A stretch of 25,999 nucleotides of DNA from DAISLF01 sp964517345 (lineage in GTDB: Bacteria > Patescibacteriota > Gracilibacteria > Peribacterales > Peribacteraceae), in contig CAZFBZ010000019.1 in NCBI GenBank assembly GCA_964517345.1, positions 1-25,999 of the forward strand, given 5' to 3'. Shown here in pieces: positions 1-7,300 of this stretch; position 1 is the stretch's first letter; each line of letters starts with the position of its first letter. The translations under genes and the position numbers were made by a program. Under the pieces are notes generated by a model that worked only from the letters and a program-made list of their open reading frames with translations, was not told where the DNA came from and searched no databases.

Positions 1-3
1 TAT

Positions 4-32
4 TTGACTTATTTATTAATAAGTATGATAAT
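4..32 (+). promoter_or_regulatory. Promoter with inverted-repeat operator before the winged-helix gene
   Basis: A -35-like TTGACT (4-9) and a -10-like GATAAT (27-32) are separated by 17 bp. The spacer contains a perfect inverted repeat, ACTTATT (7-13) and AATAAGT (18-24), with a 4-nt centre. The block is strongly AT-rich against the GC-rich background. An operator inside a promoter spacer just before a DNA-binding protein suggests autoregulation; that is inference. TATTCT (34-39) is an alternative -10. The window starts here, so upstream elements are not visible. Confidence 0.45.
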
Positions 33-69
33 ATATTCTAGTTATCCGAGAATCCTAGCACCCGCGATC

Positions 70-906
70 ATGGCCGTCCTCGATCCCCTTCATCCGCTCC
101 AGAGCTCGATCATCGAGCTGCTCGGCCGCGATCCCGGCATGGACATGCAGACGCTGCACGCGCGCCTCACCGGCGAACGTCAGCTCACGGTGTCGGTGCA
201 GAACCTCTACCGCACCGTGGCGCAGATGATCGAGACGCAGATCCTCGTGCGCGAGAAAGGAAAGCTTTCGCTCAACCTCGTCTGGGTCACGCACTTCATC
301 CGCCACGCCGAGGAATTCCGCCGCGGGTACATCGCGTCACCGCAGGACATGTCGGACATCCCGCTCATCGACGGCGACCGTCGCGAATTCTTCGCCGACT
401 CACTCGCGGCGCTCGATCCCGTGTGGAATCACCTGCTCAGCAAAGTCGCAAACCAGTATCCGACGGACCCCATCTGGTACGAGTACAACTCGCACGCGTG
501 GCATGTGCTAGCCATGACCGACACCGAGCTCCGCCTGTATGAATCGCTCGGCAAAGCCGGACACAAGCTGTTCGGCAACGACACGTTTCTGGACCGCCAC
601 GGCGCCAGACTGAGCGCGGGCAGCGCGAAGTCGGTTGTCACCGCCGATCCGCCATTCCCCAAGGAGGGCTACTCGCTATGGGTGTGCGGGGACTATCTGG
701 TGGACTGTATCTTCCCCGACCTCATCGCGAAGCACTTCGCGTTCTTCTTCCGCACCGTGAACTCCATGCAGGAGTTCGACCTGCAGCTTTTCTCGGAGGT
801 CTTCAAGATGAAGGCGCGCTGCAAGGTGATGGTCTGGAAATCGTCCGAGGAGTCGCGTCTGCTGCGCTCCAAGTTCGAGCCGTTCTTCCGGTCGACGGCT
901 GCCTGA
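70..906 (+). CDS. Winged-helix transcriptional regulator-like protein, 278 aa
   Basis: Residues about 7-75 look like a winged helix-turn-helix: helix, 'MDMQTLHARL', then a recognition-helix-like 'VQNLYRTVAQMIETQIL' and a wing-like 'REKGKLSLN'. The remaining 200 residues form a soluble alpha/beta region that I do not recognise; it ends in 'CKVMVWKSSEESRLLRSKF' and has no membrane segment. The frame is open upstream to position 4, but that part translates AT-rich promoter DNA, so I place the start at the ATG at 70. No Shine-Dalgarno is visible. It is most likely a cytoplasmic DNA-binding regulator, possibly acting on its own promoter, whose spacer carries an inverted repeat. The ligand is unknown. 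DNA binding is inferred from the N-terminus alone. Confidence 0.7.
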   Translation: MAVLDPLHPLQSSIIELLGRDPGMDMQTLHARLTGERQLTVSVQNLYRTVAQMIETQILVREKGKLSLNLVWVTHFIRHAEEFRRGYIASPQDMSDIPLIDGDRREFFADSLAALDPVWNHLLSKVANQYPTDPIWYEYNSHAWHVLAMTDTELRLYESLGKAGHKLFGNDTFLDRHGARLSAGSAKSVVTADPPFPKEGYSLWVCGDYLVDCIFPDLIAKHFAFFFRTVNSMQEFDLQLFSEVFKMKARCKVMVWKSSEESRLLRSKFEPFFRSTAA

Positions 907-911
907 CATCA

Positions 912-939
912 CGGGGGCAGAGGAGCAGAAGCACCCCCG
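912..939 (+). terminator. Weak hairpin after the regulator gene
   Basis: CGGGGG (912-917) can pair with CCCCCG (934-939) across a 16-nt loop, a few bases after the stop codon. No T-run follows, so it is at best a weak or factor-assisted terminator before the promoter at 963. Confidence 0.25.
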
Positions 940-962
940 AGGAGCATCCGAGTCATTTTGCC

Positions 963-990
963 TTGACAACAAAGGTGTCGGCCATATACT
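963..990 (+). promoter_or_regulatory. Promoter of the decarboxylase gene
   Basis: A perfect TTGACA (963-968) and TATACT (985-990) with a 16-bp spacer form the best sigma-70-type promoter in the window. The -10 box lies 26 nt before the ATG at 1017, giving a leader of about 20 nt that is pyrimidine-rich and has no Shine-Dalgarno. It also shows that the reading frame open from 678 should not be started upstream. Confidence 0.7.
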
Positions 991-1016
991 TGGCCTCTGC
1001 TTCACTTCCGCCCGCA

Positions 1017-2591
1017 ATGAAACCTCCTCCGGATCAGGAGAAAAAGCCCCGCAGCAACCGCCACATCTCCAGCCGCTACATGCGGGACCGGTGGGAGAAC
1101 TTCTTAAGCCAGGACAAGAGAGGCATGCTCATGGTGGAGGGCGTCCCGGTGGACCAGATCGTGGCAAAGTATGGATCTCCGTTATACGTGATGGTCGAGA
1201 GCGAGATCCGCACGCGTCTTCGCCGTTTCAAGAAAGTCTTCGGCAACCAGATCGCGTTGCAGTACGCCGTGAAATGCAACAGCAACCTGGAAATTCTGCG
1301 CATCGTCCGCGAGGAGGGTTTTGAGCTGGACTGTTCCAGCGTCGGCGAGCTGATCCTCGGACTGCTGGCGGACTTCAAGCCCAAGCAGCTCACGCTCACC
1401 AACCTCTACAAGAGCGAGCAGGATCTCTACTTCGCCGTGAAGATGGGTATTCAGGCCATCACCGCGGACAGCATTGAGGAGATTGAGCACATCGCGCGCA
1501 CCGCCAAGAAGCTCAAGAAGCACATCGACACCGTGATCCGCGTGAACCCGATGCTGCAGGTGGGCAACTATTCGACGAAAGGAAACAAGTACGGCATCCC
1601 CATCGGTTACATCGACCGGGCCATCGACCTCGCCCGCAAGAGCCCGTTCGTGGACTTCCAGGGCTTCCACTTCATGGGCGGCTACGTCTACAACCCGCGC
1701 GTCTTCAAGGCCGCGGCCCGCACTTTCGTAAAGCTCATCAAGCGCTGTCAGGACCGCGGCGTGCGCGTGAAGCGCCTGTCGCTCGGCGGCGGGTTCCCGG
1801 CCGCTATCGGCGAGCAGGAGGCCTTCCCGATCGAGGACATGAAGGACTTTCCCAAGTACTTCGACGACCTCTGCCTCCGTCACGGACTCCAGCCGCTGCA
1901 GCTCATCTTCGAGCCCGGCAAGAGCATCGTGCTCAACGCCGGCATCGGTCTGATGAAAGTCATCGCCAAGAAGCGCCTCGGCAAGACGAGCCGCATGGTG
2001 TTGGCCGACGGTTCCAGCTACAACTTCGTCCCCGATGCGCTCGTGCAGGCTGACGACATCAAGTACGACATCCTGCCCGCATCCAAGATGAACGCGCCCC
2101 GCATCCACACCGTCACCGTGGCTGGAAGCACCTGCGACTGTTGGGACCTGATCGCCAAGGGCGTCGACATGCCCAAGCTCCGCGCCGGCGACCTGCTGGC
2201 CGTGATGGACGTCGGCGGATACGCGCAGGTGATGGCGAGCAACTTCAACACACTCAAGCGCGCCGCAGCCGTCATGATCCACGCGGACGGCACGATGAAG
2301 CTCATTCGCCGCCGCGACCGCTACAGCGAGATGTTCGCGCCGGAATTGGACGTGCTGAAGATGGCCGGCCCCAACGAGCTGGAGAAGTACAACAACCTCT
2401 ACCGCGTGAACATCGACAAGATCTGGAAGGGCTCCAAGGCCAGCAAGCAGCACAAGAAGAGCGAGAAGAAGCAGCTCAAGCAGGAGCAGCTCCTCCAACA
2501 CATGTTCGAGGAAGTCGCGCGCGGCAACCTGGAGCGCAAGGCATCCGCCAAGCCCCGCGCCAAGCGGACGGCGGCCGCAGGCAAGCGCTGA
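1017..2591 (+). CDS. lysA: Group IV PLP-dependent decarboxylase, diaminopimelate decarboxylase-like
   Basis: This is a 524-aa member of the alanine-racemase-fold (group IV) PLP decarboxylases. The Schiff-base lysine is K86 in 'YAVKCN', the phosphate-binding loop is 'LGGGF' (256-260), the substrate region is 'EPGK' (299-302), the catalytic-cysteine region is 'STCDCWD' (371-377), and 'GGYAQVMASNFN' (400-411) closes the core. DAP decarboxylase converts meso-diaminopimelate to lysine in the cytoplasm. Two oddities stand out. The usual EPGR is EPGK, and a basic Lys/Ala/Arg-rich tail of about 54 residues (471-524) extends a family normally near 420 aa. The related specificities (ornithine, arginine, carboxynorspermidine) cannot be excluded, so the lysA call is tentative. 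The start follows a strong promoter; the frame is open upstream to 678, but that segment overlaps the previous gene. Confidence 0.75.
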   Translation: MKPPPDQEKKPRSNRHISSRYMRDRWENFLSQDKRGMLMVEGVPVDQIVAKYGSPLYVMVESEIRTRLRRFKKVFGNQIALQYAVKCNSNLEILRIVREEGFELDCSSVGELILGLLADFKPKQLTLTNLYKSEQDLYFAVKMGIQAITADSIEEIEHIARTAKKLKKHIDTVIRVNPMLQVGNYSTKGNKYGIPIGYIDRAIDLARKSPFVDFQGFHFMGGYVYNPRVFKAAARTFVKLIKRCQDRGVRVKRLSLGGGFPAAIGEQEAFPIEDMKDFPKYFDDLCLRHGLQPLQLIFEPGKSIVLNAGIGLMKVIAKKRLGKTSRMVLADGSSYNFVPDALVQADDIKYDILPASKMNAPRIHTVTVAGSTCDCWDLIAKGVDMPKLRAGDLLAVMDVGGYAQVMASNFNTLKRAAAVMIHADGTMKLIRRRDRYSEMFAPELDVLKMAGPNELEKYNNLYRVNIDKIWKGSKASKQHKKSEKKQLKQEQLLQHMFEEVARGNLERKASAKPRAKRTAAAGKR

Positions 2592-2598
2592 GTAGCGG

Positions 2599-2652
2599 TT
2601 ACTTCGCGGCTTTCCAGCGCTTCTCGACCTCTGCCCAGTTGGTGATATTCCA
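2599..2652 (-). pseudogene. Remnant of a second superoxide dismutase C-terminus
   Basis: On the minus strand these bases read WNITNWAEVEKRWKAAK followed by TAA. The intact SOD just upstream ends WNVINWSEVERRWKEAK-stop, so 12 of 17 residues match. The remnant is in the same frame as the SOD, 27 codons beyond its stop, and a short repeat-like hairpin (2650-2674) lies between them. The nucleotide sequences differ at many third positions, so this is not a recent copy. It is either the old 3' end of the gene or a piece of a diverged paralogue. Confidence 0.75.
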
Positions 2653-2674
2653 CCCTTCGACGTGCTCAGGGTGG
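2650..2674. repeat. Dispersed hairpin repeat between convergent decarboxylase and SOD genes
   Basis: CCACCCT (2650-2656) pairs perfectly with AGGGTGG (2668-2674). The core CCCTTCGACGTGCTCAGGG matches the repeat family found again at 4143-4291 (pattern CCCTTCGAC-N-GCTCAGGGTGACA). T-rich sequence follows on the plus strand, so it may also end the decarboxylase transcript. Confidence 0.6.
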
Positions 2675-2679
2675 ATCGC

Positions 2680-3282
2680 TTATTTTGCCTCTTTCCAACG
2701 GCGTTCCACTTCACTCCAATTAATCACGTTCCAGAACGCCGCGATGTAGTCCGGACGTTTGTTCTGGTACTTGAGGTAGTACGCGTGCTCCCACACGTCG
2801 AGGCCGAGGATCGGCGTCTTGCCGTCGGTGACGGGGGAGTCCTGGTTGGGCATGCCGACGACGGCGAGAGCGCCCTTGTCCACGACGAGCCAGGCCCAGC
2901 CCGAACCGAACTGGTTCTGCGCGGTTGCATTGAACTGCTCGACGAACGCGTCCCACGTCTTGAAGGATTGCTCGATGGCCGCCTTCAGTTCGGCCCCCGG
3001 CTTGCCGCCCGCAGGCGACAGGACGGTCCAGAAGAGACTGTGGTTGTAGTGTCCGCCGCCGTGATTGCGCACCGCGGTCTTCTTGTCGGCCGGAAGCTTG
3101 TCGAGGTTCTTCAGCAACGTCTCGACATCTTTGTCCGCCCACTCGGTCCCTTCCACGGCCTTGTTCAACTTATCAATGTACGTCTGATGATGCTTCGTAT
3201 GATGGATCTCCATCGTCTTCGCATCGAAATACGGTTCGAGGGCGTCGTTGGCGTAAGGCAGAGCGGGGAGGGTGTGAGCCAT
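2680..3282 (-). CDS. sodA: Superoxide dismutase, Mn-type of the Fe/Mn family
   Basis: This 200-aa cytoplasmic enzyme dismutates superoxide to oxygen and hydrogen peroxide. The metal ligands are visible as H27 ('EIHHTKHHQTY'), H81 ('GGGHYNHSLFW'), D162 and H166 ('DVWEHAYYLKY'). 'GGGHYNH' and Q147 in 'NQDSP' are the pattern of Mn-type rather than Fe-type enzymes, though metal use needs measurement. Length is normal. I chose the ATG at 3282 (MAHTLPALPY) because it matches the family N-terminus; an ATG at 3288 and a longer frame to 3339 exist. A TAGAAT box 26 nt upstream may be its -10. The gene converges on the decarboxylase and diverges from the FemAB-like gene. Its 3' side is odd, with an in-frame echo of the C-terminus after the stop. 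Confidence 0.95.
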   Translation of the reverse strand: MAHTLPALPYANDALEPYFDAKTMEIHHTKHHQTYIDKLNKAVEGTEWADKDVETLLKNLDKLPADKKTAVRNHGGGHYNHSLFWTVLSPAGGKPGAELKAAIEQSFKTWDAFVEQFNATAQNQFGSGWAWLVVDKGALAVVGMPNQDSPVTDGKTPILGLDVWEHAYYLKYQNKRPDYIAAFWNVINWSEVERRWKEAK

Positions 3283-3308
3283 GAGCATGCGGGGTAAAGG
3301 ATGAGATG

Positions 3309-3314
3309 ATTCTA
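3309..3314 (-). promoter_or_regulatory. -10 box of the superoxide dismutase gene
   Basis: TAGAAT on the minus strand lies 26 nt before the SOD ATG at 3282. The predicted leader is about 20 nt and pyrimidine-rich, with no Shine-Dalgarno. No convincing -35 was found at 16-18 bp. Confidence 0.4.
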
Positions 3315-3383
3315 CTCTTGTGACGGGCGGGCGGCGCAAACGTGACAGGCGGAAAAGGGATCAACGGATGGACGCGGCGGGTG

Positions 3384-3389
3384 CATACT
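3384..3389 (+). promoter_or_regulatory. -10 box placing the FemAB-like gene on a leaderless transcript
   Basis: CATACT ends 6 nt before the ATG at 3396, so transcription would begin at or next to the start codon. There is no Shine-Dalgarno and only a poor -35. Confidence 0.4.
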
Positions 3390-3395
3390 GGCGCC

Positions 3396-4097
3396 ATGCA
3401 GGTCACGGTCCTCGATGATCAGCGGCTGGCGGCATGGGAAGCCTGGTTCCGGGCCCTCCCCGACGCCCCCCTGTGGCAATCCCCTGCCTGGAAGGCTTTC
3501 CAGGAGGCGCTGGGACGCCAGACGCGCGTGTACGCGCTGATGGACGGCAAGACGCTCCGCGGCGCGGCACTGGTCGTNNNNNNNNNNNNNNNNNNNNNNN
3601 NNNNNNNNNNNNNNNNNNNNNNNNNNNNNNNNNNNNNNNNNNNNNNNNNNNNNNNNNNNNNNNNNNNNNNNNNNNNNCAGAGCCTCCCTGGCAGCTTCCT
3701 GCTGCTCGCCTATGCCCCAAAAACGCCCCAGGACGCGTCGCCCGGGGACAAAGCCGCAGGGACAGGGGCAGCGCCCATTGCGGGCCTTATGGGGGCCGTC
3801 TGGGGCACGCAGGGGATCTATTACTACGGCGCCTCGTCCCACGAGGCCCGGGCCCTCATGGCCCCCTACGCACTGCAATGGCAGGCCATGCTGCGCTGCC
3901 GGACTGCGGGGTGCCGCAGCTATGACCTGTTCGGCATCGCACCGGAGGGGGCGGGGAGCCGTCACCCGTGGGGGGGCGTGAGCGACTTCAAGGCGAAGTT
4001 CGGCGGCACGGTCATCACCTATCCCCCGGAGCAGCAACTCGTGTTCCGGCCAGTGGCACATGCGGCGCTGAAGATGAAGAGAAAGATCTTGGGCTGA
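3396..4097 (+). CDS. FemAB/FemX-like peptidoglycan bridge aminoacyltransferase, interrupted by an assembly gap
   Basis: Members of this GNAT-fold family transfer amino acids from aminoacyl-tRNA to the stem peptide of lipid II. The N-terminal part has 'APLWQSPAWKAFQEALGR'. After the gap come 'GIYYYGASSHEAR', 'YDLFGIAPEG' and 'HPWGGVSDFKAKFGG', which closely follow the family pattern near the C-terminus. A run of 100 Ns (3578-3677) splits the gene. That is a placeholder length, so the continuous frame across it means nothing. The two flanks encode about 200 residues against roughly 330-350 for the family, so the true missing DNA is probably several hundred bp. The start at 3396 is preferred over 3342 because of a -10 box just upstream. 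Exact substrate unknown. Confidence 0.75.
   Translation: MQVTVLDDQRLAAWEAWFRALPDAPLWQSPAWKAFQEALGRQTRVYALMDGKTLRGAALVXXXXXXXXXXXXXXXXXXXXXXXXXXXXXXXXXXQSLPGSFLLLAYAPKTPQDASPGDKAAGTGAAPIAGLMGAVWGTQGIYYYGASSHEARALMAPYALQWQAMLRCRTAGCRSYDLFGIAPEGAGSRHPWGGVSDFKAKFGGTVITYPPEQQLVFRPVAHAALKMKRKILG
3578..3677. other. Assembly gap of exactly 100 N
   Basis: A run of 100 N lies inside the FemAB-like gene. The round length suggests a scaffold gap of unknown size. Confidence 0.98.
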
Positions 4098-4142
4098 GAG
4101 TGACACTCGCACTGGTCGTGCTGGCAATAGCAGCGTTGTCCG

Positions 4143-4291
4143 CCCTTCGACTACGCTCAGGGTGACATAGCCTTTGTCCTGCTTCGACAGGCTCAGCATG
4201 ACAACGATACGTCCCTCGTTACGAAATCCGCTCCGCGGGTTTCTACTCGGGATGACATATTTTTTGTGCCCTTCAGCAAGTTCAGGGTAAC
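4143..4291. repeat. Cluster of degenerate short palindromic repeats
   Basis: Three full copies and one partial copy of one motif lie in the 291-bp non-coding gap between the convergent FemAB-like and S-layer genes. CCCTTCGACTACGCTCAGGG plus TGACA is at 4143-4167. CTGCTTCGACAGGCTCAGCA plus TGACA is at 4179-4203. A partial copy, CTACTCGGGATGACA, lies near 4243-4257. CCCTTCAGCAAGTTCAGGG plus TAAC is at 4269-4291. The outer bases CCCT/AGGG pair. A further copy is at 2653. No gene is seen in 4098-4388. Confidence 0.7.
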
Positions 4292-4312
4292 GACGCTTTT
4301 TCCCCAGACACG

Positions 4313-4341
4313 AAAAAACCCCCGCCTTGCGGCGGGGGTTT
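4313..4341 (-). terminator. Bidirectional rho-independent terminator after the S-layer gene
   Basis: CCCCCGCC (4319-4326) pairs perfectly with GGCGGGGG (4331-4338) around loop TTGC. It is flanked by A6 (4313-4318) and TTT (4339-4341). Read on the minus strand it ends in six T, suiting the S-layer gene that stops at 4389. The plus-strand T-run is shorter. Confidence 0.85.
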
Positions 4342-4388
4342 CTCGTGGCTTTTCAGCCATAGACACTGTGTCTATTCCGGCTAGGCGA

Positions 4389-7300
4389 TTAGCTCTGGTA
4401 GCTGGTGGACTTGACCGTCGTGTCCGGGTACTCGACCCAGCGGAAGACCGCGGAAGTCGTGGTACCGGCACCAATGGAGGTGGAGTCCTTGTCGAGCCAC
4501 TCGAGGTGACTGTTGCTCGATCCAGCACCGAACGTGGTGTTGGAAATGTTGTCGAAGTTCTGGAGCGACACCTGGAGGGTGGAAGTCGACGTGGACGAGA
4601 CCTTGGAGTTGGTGACGTTGGACTGGAGCACGAACGTCTGGTCCGTGGCCTGGTCGATCGTCGTGTTCACGCTGGACTGCGCCGTGTCGGCGAGGCCCGA
4701 GCAGTAGACGACGAAGGAACCGGAGGCGCTTCCGACGATCGCCACGCCGGCCGTCGTCATCGACGTGCAGGACTTGGTGATCGTGGAGTTGGCCTTGTTG
4801 AAGAACTTGAAGCCCGTCGTGTCGAGCGCCACGTTCGTGGCGTTGACGTTGAAGACCACACCCGAGAGGATGACCTTGTTCAGGCCGTTCTTCGAGTTAC
4901 CGTGGGCCGCAACGGCGACCTTGAACTGACCGATGTCCGAGACGCCGGTCGGCACGTTGGTGCCGTTGGCATCCGGGTTGGCGTTCGCGATCGTCACGAT
5001 CTTGGAGAGGACCGAGAAGTTCTTGTTACCAACGATATCAACGTTGGCGGCAGCGGGAGCGGAGACTCCGATGAAGACCTCGCCTTCACCCGAAGTGTCA
5101 GAATCGCTGAAAGCCAGGTTGTTGCTCGACTGGTCACCGCGGGCGCGCACTGCGCCGGAACCCGTGGCGTTGTTCGAGACAGCCTGCTTGGTGATCCAGA
5201 ACTGGAGGGTCTCTCCAGCGAGGGCACCATCAACGTCGGTCTTCAGCGTCGGCTTGACGAGCACCTTCACGTCAGTTCCCTTCGGAATGACGAGCTGGCG
5301 GCTCTGCATCTTGGCGCAGAAGGCCTGGGACGTACCACCACCCGGCGTGACGCCGAGCGTGTCATCCGATCCGCAACCACCAACCGTAGCGGAAGCGAAC
5401 GGAGTCGTAGCACCGTCCTTGTAGAGCTCGAGACGGTCAACGGACGTGGCCGTGGAACCGGACGAGTTGATCTGGAGATCCGTGATAGCGATGTCTTCGT
5501 TCTCAGCACGGACGTTCAGACGGAGGACCGAGTCAGCCGTCGCTCCACCGAGGAGCTGGCGGTTGCGCAGCGGCGTGTTGTCCTTGGAGACGTACAGGTT
5601 ACCCTGGCTGACGAGGCTGTAGAGCATCGAGCTGACCGTGGTCACCACGATGTCGCAGCTGCTCACCGAGCAGGTTCCGTTCGTCTTGATGCCGCTCAGA
5701 TCCGTTCCGCGGTCGACCTGCTCAGCGCTGATGTAGTCGCTGTCGGCCGTGCTGAACTGGAGCTGGAGGTCATCGTTCGTGAGGGAAGCGGAGATGTCTC
5801 CGTGTACCTCGAAGACCACAGTCTTCTCCTTCGGGATGACGAAGCCGCCACCCGTGAGCTGGTTGAACGTGATCTTGCTGTTCTGGCTGGTCGCACCCTT
5901 CTCGAGGATCGTGTCAACCTTGCCGTCCTGATCAGTGTCCACCCAGAGGGTGTAGTTCTGAGCATTGTTCAGAGAACCGGACTGCGAGGAGAAGATAGCC
6001 TTCGTGAAGAGAACGTCCTTGGCCTCACCGGCGCGAGTCTCGAAGCGCAGCAAGTTGATGTTCTTGCTGTTCTTGACGGCCGTGTCGGCGGAACCAATGG
6101 ACTTCACAGCGACGGTCAGAGTCGCGTCAGCAATGCGCTGAGCGTTACCCGTGATCGTACCGCGGGGGCGAACGTCGTTGACCTTGTCACCCGTCGAGAC
6201 ACCTTCGACATCCATCTGGTAGGTCGTCGAAGCAGTCATGAGCGAGCTGAAGGTGCAACCCGTGGTGTTCGTGCCGGACGAGAGGGTCGTCGGCTCACCA
6301 CAGATGTGGACCTTGAACTGGTCGCCGTTCTTCGGGCTGACGCCCGTGCCGTTGTCGATGAAGTCGACGCGGAGCTCGAACGTTTCCTTGCCGGAGACCT
6401 CGAAGTCGTCGAAGCGGTACACCTGGTAGACACCTACGCCGCTCGTACGGGCGGAATCAGTGGCATTGGTGGACATGCGGACGCCCTCGATGCTGCGACC
6501 CGTCGTCTTGTTGCGGAGGGTCACGTTCTCGAGCACGGAGCTGATCGGCAGGGCGATGAGACCACCGGTGGTGGTGTTACCCTGGACAGCCACGAAGAGC
6601 TTGCGGATGTCGATCTTGTCGCCGCCCGTCGTGAAGATCACGTTGGCGAGGACTGCATCGTTCTGATCGCGCGTGTAGGTCTGCTGAGCCGGGCCATCGA
6701 TCTCGACGGTGAATTCACCAGCGTCGATCGTGACCGTGTCCGCGTTGTCCGTCGGGATCGAAACGCGGGAACCGTAGAGCTGACCGTTGACGCCGTATCC
6801 GTACAGGGAACCGACGGCGAAGACGTCAGAGTCCTCTTCGAAGTGCATGACGACCGTGTCGCCAGCACCGCCGGCGACATCGCCGACGATTTCGAGCGTG
6901 ATCTTGTCACCCTCGAGGATCGTGAAGGGGGGATCGAAGACGAAGGTGACGAAGTCACCCGTCGTCGACGCGATCGTGTTCGTCACGACCGTGCCGTCGC
7001 TGCGGCGGATCTTGAGGTTTCCGACATCACCATCGCCGGCCGAACCGTTCTGCTCCATGGTCATGGAGTAGAGAGTCTGGTCCTCGACGGAGTCCGTGGA
7101 GACCTGGAACTTACCGAGGACAACACCGTTGTCGCCGACGTTCACTTCGTCCGGAGACACCGTGCGGTACTCGATGGTCACTTTACCGCTGCGGACAGCG
7201 GCGACCTTGAACGTGCTTCCGCGCATCGGGAAGTTGCCCGTGACCTGCTTGGCGTTGGAACCGAAGTCGGAGGGGAGCTCAACAGCGAAGTTGTGCTCGG

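Noticed and set aside
1182..2714. 510-aa open frame antisense to the decarboxylase gene
   Set aside because: The plus-strand frame has all catalytic motifs; the antisense product is low-complexity Leu/Val/His/Asp sequence typical of a shadow of GC-rich coding DNA.
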